Assembly: GCF_002159175.1 (NCBI RefSeq)
Contig: NZ_NFGZ01000034.1
Coordinates: 1-34,052, forward strand
Direction: 5' to 3'
Source of the DNA: Flavonifractor sp. An92
GTDB lineage: Bacteria; Bacillota; Clostridia; Oscillospirales; Oscillospiraceae
Length of the DNA: 34,052 nucleotides
Shown here: positions 17,372 through 24,098 of the stretch, piece after piece
Numbering within the stretch: the stretch's first letter is position 1
Layout of the letters: each line of letters opens with the position of its first letter
Position numbers and translations under genes: made by a program
Notes under the pieces: model-generated
Told to the model about the DNA's origin: nothing
The model's database searches: none
The model's input: the letters and a program-made list of their open reading frames with translations, nothing else

Positions 17372-18505
17372 TCAGGCTCCCACACGTCCGGCGCGGATGG
17401 CTGCCAGCCCCTCCGCCAGGGCGTCCACCTCTTCCCGGGTGGAGTCGGGACAGAAGGAGATGCGCAGCACCCCCATCAGCGTGCGCTTGGGGAGCCCCAG
17501 CGCCGCAAACACATGGCTGGGCTTCCCGCGGTGGCAGGCCGAACCGGAGGACACACACACGCCCCGGTCGTTCAGCGCCCGCACCACCATCTCACTGGGA
17601 TAGCCCGGCAGAGACACCGAGCAGATATGGGGCGCGTCACCCGGGGTCACCACCTCCAGGTCGGGCACCTTCTCCTTCAGTGTCTCCAGAGCGTAGGCTT
17701 TCAGCTCCGCCATGTGGGCGCGGTGTTCCGCGCCGTGCTCGCTCCAGGTCCGGCAGGCCGCGGCGAAGGCGGCGATCTGCGCGGTGGCCTCGGTGCCGGG
17801 GCGCAGGCCCTTCTCCTGGCCGCCGCCCCGCAGAAGGGGATTCAGCTTCAGCCCGGCGCGGATATACTGGGCTCCGATGCCCTTGGGGGCGCGGACCTTG
17901 TGGCCGCTCACCGTCAGCAGGTCCACCCCCAGCTCCGCCGGGGTGAAGGGCACCTTTAAAAAGGCCTGCACCGCGTCGGTGTGGAACAGAATGTCGGGGG
18001 AATAGGCCTTCACGATAGAGGCGCACTCCTGTACCGGCTGCACGGTGCCCAGCTCATTGTTCACCAGCATCATGGACACCAGCACCGTGTCCTCCCGCAG
18101 CGCCTCCCGCAGGGCCCGGGTGGACACCCGGCCCTCCTTGTCCGGACGCAGGCGGGTCACCCGGTAGCCCTGGGCCTCCAGCGCCTTCAGCGGCTCCAGC
18201 ACCGCCGAGTGCTCGATGGCGGTGGTGACGATGTGCTTGCCCCGGCGGCGGCCGTACTCCACCGCGGCGTGGATGGACCAGTTGTCTCCCTCGGTGCCGC
18301 AGGAGGTAAAGTAGAGCTCGCTGCTCTCACAGCCCAGCGCGGCGGCCACCGCCGCCCGGTCCTCCTCCAGCCGCTTGGCGGCCGCCTGTCCCAGAGCGTA
18401 GCGGGAGGACGGATTCCCGTACCCCTGGGTCATGACCTCCAGCGCCGCCCGGGCGGCCTCTTCGCACACCCGGGTGGTGGAAGCGTTATCCAGATAAACC
18501 ATCAT
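17372..18505 (-). CDS. Cysteine desulfurase family protein (NifS/IscS-like)
   Basis: A PLP enzyme of about 377 aa that takes sulfur from cysteine for Fe-S clusters or thio-cofactors. Key elements are YLDNASTT at the N-terminus, ELYFTSCGTEGDN, AIEHSAVLEP, HTDAVQAFLK, the PLP lysine in SGHKVRAPKG (Lys203) and the persulfide cysteine in SSGSACHRG (Cys323). The start is unsettled: ATG at 18505 (MMVYLDNAST), an in-frame ATG 3 nt later or GTG at 18520 are all without a strong ribosome binding site. It heads the operon with the MATE and MBL genes. No IscU/NifU scaffold is adjacent, so it may serve tRNA thiolation or general sulfur transfer. Confidence 0.9.
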   Translation of the reverse strand: MMVYLDNASTTRVCEEAARAALEVMTQGYGNPSSRYALGQAAAKRLEEDRAAVAAALGCESSELYFTSCGTEGDNWSIHAAVEYGRRRGKHIVTTAIEHSAVLEPLKALEAQGYRVTRLRPDKEGRVSTRALREALREDTVLVSMMLVNNELGTVQPVQECASIVKAYSPDILFHTDAVQAFLKVPFTPAELGVDLLTVSGHKVRAPKGIGAQYIRAGLKLNPLLRGGGQEKGLRPGTEATAQIAAFAAACRTWSEHGAEHRAHMAELKAYALETLKEKVPDLEVVTPGDAPHICSVSLPGYPSEMVVRALNDRGVCVSSGSACHRGKPSHVFAALGLPKRTLMGVLRISFCPDSTREEVDALAEGLAAIRAGRVGA

Positions 18506-18549
18506 GACAGGAAGTTTCACCCATTTCTTCGGTATTTCACAATAGATTC

Positions 18550-18578
18550 ATTCTATCTTTCCCGGCCTGGAAAGTCAA
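18550..18578 (-). promoter_or_regulatory. Promoter of the cysteine desulfurase operon
   Basis: Minus strand TTGACT (18573-18578), 17 nt and TAGAAT (18550-18555). Initiation near 18543 allows either proposed start codon. Confidence 0.78.
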
Positions 18579-18602
18579 GATGACGAAATGCAGTCCCTCC
18601 CC

Positions 18603-18631
18603 TTGACAAGGGCGGCGAAATCAGACATACT
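18603..18631 (+). promoter_or_regulatory. Promoter of the flavodiiron protein-rubredoxin operon
   Basis: A consensus TTGACA (18603-18608), 17 nt and CATACT (18626-18631), about 30 nt before the start codon. It diverges from the cysteine desulfurase promoter. Confidence 0.72.
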
Positions 18632-18663
18632 ATATCCGAAAAACCTAGAAAGAAGGTATGAAA

Positions 18664-19848
18664 ATGAGCGCCATCAAACTGAAGGACGGCATTTGGTCGG
18701 TGGGCGTGCTCAATCCCTCCCTGCGGGTCTTTGACATCGTGATGGAGGCCAAGTACGGTACCTCTTACAACGCCTATCTGGTGACCGGCGAGAAGAACGT
18801 CCTCATTGAGACGGTCCACGCCGATTATTTTGAGGAATATCTGGATAATATCAGACAGGTGATCCCTGTCGAGCAGGTGGACTACCTCATCATGAACCAC
18901 AACGAGCCCGACCACTCGGGCAGCGTGGCCAAGCTCCTGGAGCTGGTCCCCGATCTGAAGATCGTGGCCACCGCCGCGGGCAAGAAGCACCTGGAGGACA
19001 TCACCAACCGCACCCTCACCATCCAGGTGGTGAAGGCCGGGGACAAGCTGGACATCGGCGGCAAGGAGCTGGAGTTCATCCCCGCCCCCATGCTGCACTG
19101 GGCCGACTCCATGTTCACCTGGGACGCGGCCGACAAGACCGCCTTTACCTGCGATTTCCTGGGCGCTCATTTCTGCGAGCCCACCATGCTGGACCGCAAC
19201 ATCCACGACAAGGCCGCCTATGAGGGCGAGTTTGCCTACTACTACGCCGGCATCTTCGGGCCCTTCAAGTCCGCCGTGCTGGCGGGTCTCGACAAGCTCC
19301 CCACCGATGCCGAGATGGTCTGCCCCAGCCACGGCCCCGTCCTCACCGACACCCTGGCCGACCGCCGGGATCTCTACCGCGCCTGGAGCACCCCCGAGCC
19401 CCGGGACAAGAAGCTGGCGGCCGTGATCTACGCCTCCGCATACGGCTGCACCGCCGCCCTAGCCGACGCCGCCGCCCAGGCGCTGGAGGCCGACGGCTAC
19501 GAGGTCCGCTGCCTGGACGTGGTAAAGGAGGGCCTCGCCCCCTGCGCCGAGGCCGCCAATGAGGCCAACGTCCTCCTGGTGGGCGCCCCCACCATCAACC
19601 GGGACGCCCCCAAGGCCATCTGGGACGTGCTGGCCTCCATCGACGCGGTGAACACCCGCGGCCGCGCCGCCGGCGCCTTCGGCGCCTATGGCTGGAGCGG
19701 TGAGGCCCCCGGCATGCTCCACGCCCGCCTGGCCCAGCTGAAGCTGGCCGGCCCCGAGGCCCCCTTCCGGGTCCTCTTCACCCCCACTCAGGATGACCGG
19801 AACGCCATGGCGGACTATGCCCGCTCCGTGGCGGCCCTGGCCAAATAA
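18664..19848 (+). CDS. FprA-type flavodiiron protein (A-type flavoprotein)
   Basis: A 394-aa enzyme that reduces O2 to water and/or NO to N2O, protecting anaerobes. The N-terminal MBL-like domain carries the diiron ligand motif HNEPDHSG (His79, Glu81, Asp83, His84), with further ligands expected in MLHW (~146) and CPSHGP (~225). The C-terminal flavodoxin domain (~255-394) starts AAVIYASAYGCTAALAD, an FMN phosphate loop, and includes VLLVGAPTINRDAP (~302-315). Start: AAGAAGG lies 7 nt before the second ATG, so MSAIKL is preferred over the ATG at 18658. Rubredoxin, its usual electron donor, follows 51 nt downstream. Confidence 0.95.
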   Translation: MSAIKLKDGIWSVGVLNPSLRVFDIVMEAKYGTSYNAYLVTGEKNVLIETVHADYFEEYLDNIRQVIPVEQVDYLIMNHNEPDHSGSVAKLLELVPDLKIVATAAGKKHLEDITNRTLTIQVVKAGDKLDIGGKELEFIPAPMLHWADSMFTWDAADKTAFTCDFLGAHFCEPTMLDRNIHDKAAYEGEFAYYYAGIFGPFKSAVLAGLDKLPTDAEMVCPSHGPVLTDTLADRRDLYRAWSTPEPRDKKLAAVIYASAYGCTAALADAAAQALEADGYEVRCLDVVKEGLAPCAEAANEANVLLVGAPTINRDAPKAIWDVLASIDAVNTRGRAAGAFGAYGWSGEAPGMLHARLAQLKLAGPEAPFRVLFTPTQDDRNAMADYARSVAALAK

Positions 19849-19899
19849 ATCAGCCCCCAATTTTCTGTATTTTTGTATTTGAAGAAAGGAGATTGTTCC

Positions 19900-20058
19900 A
19901 TGGAGAAGTATGTCTGCACCGCTTGCGGCTATGTTTATGACCCCGAGGTGGGCGATCCCGACAACGGCATCGCCCCCGGCACCCCCTTTGAGGCCCTGCC
20001 CGAGGACTGGGTCTGCCCCCTGTGCAGCCTGGGCAAGGACGTGTTTGAGAAAGAGTAA
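19900..20058 (+). CDS. Rubredoxin
   Basis: A 52-aa electron carrier with one iron held by four cysteines: Cys6 and Cys9 in [11 protein letters not shown], and Cys39 and Cys42 in [12 protein letters not shown]. The [11 protein letters not shown] segment is standard for rubredoxins. It starts at ATG with AAAGGAG about 8 nt upstream. Its position directly after the flavodiiron protein gene, before a shared terminator, points to a job as electron donor to that enzyme. Confidence 0.97.
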   Translation: MEKYVCTACGYVYDPEVGDPDNGIAPGTPFEALPEDWVCPLCSLGKDVFEKE

Positions 20059-20082
20059 TCCTCGCACCAATCGGTAACACGC

Positions 20083-20124
20083 CGTGAGGCGCGCCGCGAT
20101 ATGCGGCGCGCCTCACGTTTTTTT
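20083..20124 (+). terminator. Terminator of the flavodiiron-rubredoxin operon
   Basis: A perfect 15-bp GC-rich stem (20083-20097 with 20103-20117), loop GATAT and seven T residues (20118-20124) on the plus strand. The reverse direction lacks a U tract. Confidence 0.92.
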
Positions 20125-20902
20125 ACTTACCCAGCAGCCCCAGCCGCTCCAGAATGAGGGCAGCCTGCTCCCGGGTCAGGGGAGCCTGGGGGCTCTTGCC
20201 GTCCAGGACCCCCGCCGCCTCGGCCTTCTTCCAGGCGTCGGCGGCCCAGGTGCTGGCCTTCTGCACCGCCGTGGCCGCCTCGCGGCTGGCCTGAGCGGCG
20301 GCGAACAGCACGTTGAATTGCTCCTGCGTCATCTCTTCTCCTCCTTCCAGGCGCGCCTTCACATCGGCGCGCAGGGTGTCCATGCTCTTGCCGTGGCGGT
20401 AGAACCAGTGAGCGACGTCTGCGTGGTTGCTGGCGATCCCCAGGCGGTGGCCCTCGCTGTGGTCCACGATGTCGGTCATGGGGTTGAGCTTGTAGCGCTG
20501 GCACAGCAGGGCACACAGCTCCACCGCATTGCGGTAGACTGCGGCAAAATAGGCCGCGTTTTTCCTGGCGTCATAGCCGATCATGGTCCCGCCCTGGTAG
20601 GTGTGCCCGGCGGGCTCCAGGATCTCAAAGGAGATGTGGGTGTTGTTGGCCGACACCTTCCCATCCGCCGGTTTCCCGGCGTGCCAGCCCTTCCAGTTCC
20701 AGGGCAGGGTCTCGGTGACGCCGTCGGCATGGACAAAAGCGTGGGCACAGGCCTCCACCCCCGGGCGGTCCCAGGCGCGGAGCATGACCTCCACGTCGGG
20801 CTGGGCCACGCCGGTGGAGTGGACCATGATGCCCTTGGGCACAATGGTCTTGCCCGCCTTGTAGCAGTCGTTGTTGGTCAGAATGTGTTCCGTGATCTCC
20901 AT
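20123..20902 (-). CDS. N-acetylmuramoyl-L-alanine amidase (Amidase_2) with an SLH-like C-terminus
   Basis: A 259-aa peptidoglycan hydrolase that cuts the bond between N-acetylmuramic acid and L-alanine. The Amidase_2 domain spans ~1-170: KGIMVHSTG holds the first zinc histidine (His28), and the family segment DHSEGHRLGIASNHADVAHWF (split: DHSEGHRLGIAS, then NHADVAHWF) holds the others (His148/152, His160/165). A short helical linker follows (~190-215). The C-terminal ~40 residues (WAADAWKKAEAAGVLDG..PLTREQAALILERL) resemble a single SLH-type module, as in clostridial phage-like endolysins. No signal peptide is visible, so export would need a holin or cell lysis. Start has GGGAGG 7 nt upstream. 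It diverges from yqfC, with 105 nt between starts. No other phage genes are near. Confidence 0.88.
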   Translation of the reverse strand: MEITEHILTNNDCYKAGKTIVPKGIMVHSTGVAQPDVEVMLRAWDRPGVEACAHAFVHADGVTETLPWNWKGWHAGKPADGKVSANNTHISFEILEPAGHTYQGGTMIGYDARKNAAYFAAVYRNAVELCALLCQRYKLNPMTDIVDHSEGHRLGIASNHADVAHWFYRHGKSMDTLRADVKARLEGGEEMTQEQFNVLFAAAQASREAATAVQKASTWAADAWKKAEAAGVLDGKSPQAPLTREQAALILERLGLLGK

Positions 20903-21007
20903 GGGCTTCCCTCCCGGCAGCATCCTATGCGCCCCCGCCCCGATCGGTGCGGACAGGCAAGAGCGGGCCAGGCCGCGCATATAGTATCGGGAACAGGAGG
21001 GCGAACC

Positions 21008-21283
21008 ATGGGAAAGCGGAAACGGGACATCCTGGAACAGACGGCGGAGACCTTCGACCTGCCCGGCGACCTGGTGGCGGGGCTGCCCCGCATCGAAGTG
21101 GTAGGCGACCGGGAGGTGCGCATGTCCCACCACCGGGGCATCCTGGCCTACGGCAGTCAGGCCATCCACATCTCCGGCGGAAAGCTCATCGTCAAGGTGC
21201 GGGGCGAGGGGCTGGAGCTGCGCTCTATGAACGCCGACGAGCTGCTCATCACTGGGCAGATCCAGGCGCTGGAGCTGGAATGA
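21008..21283 (+). CDS. yqfC: Sporulation protein YqfC
   Basis: A 91-aa protein of the YqfC family, made during sporulation in the mother cell in Bacillus; biochemical role unknown. The LPRIEVVGDREVRMSHHRGILAY segment (split: LPRIEVVGDREVRM, then SHHRGILAY) and the GGKLIVKVRG strand are typical. Start: AGGAGG lies 7 nt before the ATG. CATATAGT (20978-20985) resembles a sigma-E -10 element (CATAnnnT), but I see no matching -35, so this is only suggestive. yqfD follows after 18 nt, the conserved gene order. Confidence 0.88.
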   Translation: MGKRKRDILEQTAETFDLPGDLVAGLPRIEVVGDREVRMSHHRGILAYGSQAIHISGGKLIVKVRGEGLELRSMNADELLITGQIQALELE

Positions 21284-21301
21284 CAAAAAGGAGGGCAGGC
21301 C

Positions 21302-22513
21302 ATGCGGCGGGCGGTCAATTTTCTGCGGGGGAGCGTGGAGGTGGAGGCCTCCGGGCCCTTCCCCGAGCGGTTTCTCAACCTCTGCGCCCAGCGGGGGGTG
21401 GTATTCTGGGGGGTGACCTGGCTGGAGAGCGGCGCGGTGCGCATCCAGGTCCCCCGGCACGAGAGGCGGGGGCTGGAGGAGCTGGCCGACCGGGCCGGGT
21501 GCGTCCTCACCGAGGTGGAGCGCGCCGGAGTCCCCGCCTTTCTCGCCCGGTTCCGGCGGCGGTACAGCCTGTGGGTGGGCCTCACCCTGTCGGTGCTGGC
21601 GGTGCTCTTCCTCTCCCACTTCGTGTTGGTGGTGGACGTCCAGGGCAATGACCGGGTCCCCACCGCCCAGATTTTGGCCACTCTCCGGCGGCTGGGGGTC
21701 CATCCGGGCACCTTCAGCCCCACCATCGACGTGGACAATGTGGAGCAGGAGGTCCTGCTGGAGCTGGAGGAGCTGAGCTGGATCGCCATCAACCGCTCGG
21801 GGGTGCGCACCGAGGTGCTGGTGCGGGAGCGGGTGCAGCCCCCCGAGGTGGTGGACGAGGACGAGCTGGGGGACGTGGTCGCCCAGCGGGACGGGGTCAT
21901 CACCAGGCTGGAGGTCCTCTCCGGCGAGAGCGACCGGAAAGTGGGCGACCCGGTGGCCAAGGGGGATGTGCTGATCCGGGGGGATGTGCGGCTGGAGGGG
22001 CCGGTCTACGGCGACGGGGGCGACGTGGGCTGGCAGCAGGTGCGGGCCCAGGGGAAGATCGAGGCCCGGACCTGGCGCACCCTGGAGGCGGCCATCCCCC
22101 TGGAGGCCGCCGTGAAGCAGGAGACCGGCGACCCGGAGCGGCATTTTTTCATTGAGTGGATGGGCCGCCGATCCGACCTCTTTTCCTGGGGGAGCGCCCA
22201 GGGCACCGGGCTGGAGAAATCCGCCCGGCTCTGGAGCCCGAAGCTCCCCGACGGGCTGGCCCTGCCGGTGGTGCTGGGCATGGAGGTCCTTCAGGGCTAT
22301 GAGACCATCTCCCAGCCAGTGGACCTGGGCGCGGCGGAGGATCTCCTCCGGGCGCAGCTGGAGGAATCCCTCCGGGAACAGGTGGGCGAGGGAGAGATCC
22401 ACGACATGAGCTGCACCGCCGTGGTGCAAAACGGCCTCCTCACCGTCACATTGAAGGCGGAATGCGTGGAAGAAATCGGACTTTTTGTGCCGAAAAGCGG
22501 CGACGGTACATAA
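21302..22513 (+). CDS. yqfD: Sporulation protein YqfD
   Basis: A 403-aa membrane protein of the YqfD family, needed for efficient sporulation in Bacillus and conserved next to yqfC. An N-terminal cytoplasmic region (~1-85) is followed by one clear membrane segment (~88-110, LWVGLTLSVLAVLFLSHF) and a large extracytoplasmic part. That part begins with a POTRA-like stretch (VQGNDRVPTAQILATLRRLG), then QRDGVITRLEVLSGE and the GDPVAKGDVLIRGD segment (res ~220-233), as in the family. Ribosome binding site AAGGAGG upstream. It is 57 nt before spoVAD. Confidence 0.9.
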   Translation: MRRAVNFLRGSVEVEASGPFPERFLNLCAQRGVVFWGVTWLESGAVRIQVPRHERRGLEELADRAGCVLTEVERAGVPAFLARFRRRYSLWVGLTLSVLAVLFLSHFVLVVDVQGNDRVPTAQILATLRRLGVHPGTFSPTIDVDNVEQEVLLELEELSWIAINRSGVRTEVLVRERVQPPEVVDEDELGDVVAQRDGVITRLEVLSGESDRKVGDPVAKGDVLIRGDVRLEGPVYGDGGDVGWQQVRAQGKIEARTWRTLEAAIPLEAAVKQETGDPERHFFIEWMGRRSDLFSWGSAQGTGLEKSARLWSPKLPDGLALPVVLGMEVLQGYETISQPVDLGAAEDLLRAQLEESLREQVGEGEIHDMSCTAVVQNGLLTVTLKAECVEEIGLFVPKSGDGT

Positions 22514-22570
22514 GTTTTCCACACCCCGGGCACACTGGGTGCATCCCACTTGTTCGGGAGGCGAATCCCT

Positions 22571-23599
22571 ATGAACCAAAAGCGCCTGGGCCGCCAGACG
22601 GTGGCTCTGGAGCGCCCGCCGGCCCTCATCGGCTGGGCGGCCGTGGCCGGGCAGAAGGAGCGGAAGGGGCCCCTGGGCGCCCTCTTCTCCGCCACCAGTG
22701 AGGACGACACCTTCGGCGAGAGCAGCTGGGAGAAGGCCGAGAGCGCCATGCAGCGCCTGGCCCTCTCTACCGCCCTGGACCGGGCGGGACTGGCCGGGTC
22801 GGCGCTGGACTATGTGCTGGCCGGGGACCTTTTGAATCAGTGCATCAGCTCCACTTTCGCCCTGCGGGGCCGGGAGGTGCCCTTTTTCGGGCTGTACGGG
22901 GCCTGCTCCACCATGGCGGAGTCTCTGTCCCTGGCTGCCCTCCTGCTGGACGGGGGATTCGGGCGGTACGCCGCCGCCCTCACCTCCTCCCACTTCTGCT
23001 CTGCCGAGCGGCAGTACCGCACTCCCCTGGAGTACGGCGGCCAGCGCACCCCCACCGCCCAGTGGACGGTGACCGGCTCGGGGGCGGTCATTCTGGACGC
23101 CCAGGGGACCGGCCCCCGGGTCACCCATGTGACCACCGGGAAGATCGTGGACAAGGGCATCCGGGACCCCGCCAACATGGGAGCCGCCATGGCCCCCGCC
23201 GCCTACGACACCATCCGGGCCCACTTCAGCGAGACCGGCCGGAAGCCCTCGGACTACGACCTCATCGCCACCGGCGACCTGGGGGAGCTGGGCAAGGAGA
23301 TCGTGGCCGACTTCTTCCACCGGGATGGGGTGGAGCTCCCCAATCTCACCGACTGCGGGCTCCTCATCTACGACATGGAGCAGCAGGACGTCCACTGCGG
23401 CGGCTCCGGGTGCGGCTGCTCGGCGGCGGTGCTCTCCGCCCTCTTCCTCCCCGGCATGATGGAGGGCCGGTGGAAGCGCATCCTCTTCTGCGGCACCGGG
23501 GCCCTCCTCTCCCCCACCTCCACCCAGCAGGGGGAGACCATCCCCGGCATCTGCCATGCCGTGGCCCTGGAGGCCCCGGCCGCCACAAAGGAGGATTAG
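22571..23599 (+). CDS. spoVAD: Stage V sporulation protein AD
   Basis: A 342-aa protein with a thiolase-like fold. In Bacillus, SpoVAD binds dipicolinic acid and helps load it into the spore core and release it on germination. Family marks are GLYGACSTMAESLSLAALLL, the SSHFCSAERQYRTPLEYGGQ stretch, the QWTVTGSGA segment and a C-terminal FCGTGALLSPTSTQQGE. The start ATG has GGGAGG upstream; an in-frame start 21 nt earlier lacks one. spoVAE follows immediately. In many firmicutes spoVAC precedes spoVAD; here yqfD does. Confidence 0.96.
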   Translation: MNQKRLGRQTVALERPPALIGWAAVAGQKERKGPLGALFSATSEDDTFGESSWEKAESAMQRLALSTALDRAGLAGSALDYVLAGDLLNQCISSTFALRGREVPFFGLYGACSTMAESLSLAALLLDGGFGRYAAALTSSHFCSAERQYRTPLEYGGQRTPTAQWTVTGSGAVILDAQGTGPRVTHVTTGKIVDKGIRDPANMGAAMAPAAYDTIRAHFSETGRKPSDYDLIATGDLGELGKEIVADFFHRDGVELPNLTDCGLLIYDMEQQDVHCGGSGCGCSAAVLSALFLPGMMEGRWKRILFCGTGALLSPTSTQQGETIPGICHAVALEAPAATKED

Positions 23600-23600
23600 A

Positions 23601-23969
23601 ATGGAAGCCGTACTTCCCTATGTGAAAGCCTTTCTCTTCGGGGGCGGTCTGTGCCTCATCGGCCAGCTTCTCATCGACAAGACCGGCCTTACCCCCGCCC
23701 GCATCCTGGTGACCTATGTGGTCTCCGGGGTGGTGCTGGGGGGCCTTGGCATCTACCAGTACGCCGTGGACTTCGCCGGAGCGGGGGCCACGGTGCCTCT
23801 GGTGGGCTTCGGGTATCTGCTGGCCCAGGGGGTCAAGGAGGCCGTAGCGGAGAAGGGGCTCTTCGGGGTCCTCACCGGCGGGCTCACCGCCTCCTCCGCC
23901 GGGGTCACCGCCGCGGTGGTGTTCGGCCTGGTCGCTGCCCTGATCGCAAAGCCCCGCCCCAAGCCCTGA
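23601..23969 (+). CDS. spoVAE: Stage V sporulation protein AE
   Basis: A 122-aa small membrane protein of the SpoVAE (AEb) type, part of the SpoVA channel for dipicolinic acid. Three to four hydrophobic segments are visible, including AFLFGGGLCLIGQLLID at the N-terminus (the family signature), RILVTYVVSGVVLGGLG and the glycine-rich GVLTGGLTASSAGVTAAVV. AAAGGAGG lies inside the end of spoVAD and starts overlap by a base or so, so translation is probably coupled. Last gene of the sporulation run. Confidence 0.95.
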   Translation: MEAVLPYVKAFLFGGGLCLIGQLLIDKTGLTPARILVTYVVSGVVLGGLGIYQYAVDFAGAGATVPLVGFGYLLAQGVKEAVAEKGLFGVLTGGLTASSAGVTAAVVFGLVAALIAKPRPKP

Positions 23970-24024
23970 CCGTTCCCTTGTACCAGTGAAACTCCAGTCC
24001 TTTTATCTGAGCTGCAAGACCAAT

Positions 24025-24067
24025 AAAATGGCAGGGAGCCGAATTTCATTCGGCTCCCTGCCATTTT
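24025..24067. terminator. Bidirectional terminator between spoVAE and the 5'-nucleotidase gene
   Basis: A perfect 20-bp stem (24025-24044 with 24048-24067), loop TTC, with AAAA/TTTT outer ends on both sides. It lies between convergent genes. Confidence 0.88.
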
Positions 24068-24098
24068 GTTCATTAATTGTTAGACTGCTTCAAAGGCG

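Noticed and set aside
20903-23557. A very long minus-strand open frame running through yqfC, yqfD and spoVAD, joined to the amidase
   Set aside because: It is antisense to three well-supported sporulation genes and has a low-complexity Gly/Pro/His-rich translation. Only its last 259 codons (20123-20902), which have their own ribosome binding site, encode a recognisable protein.
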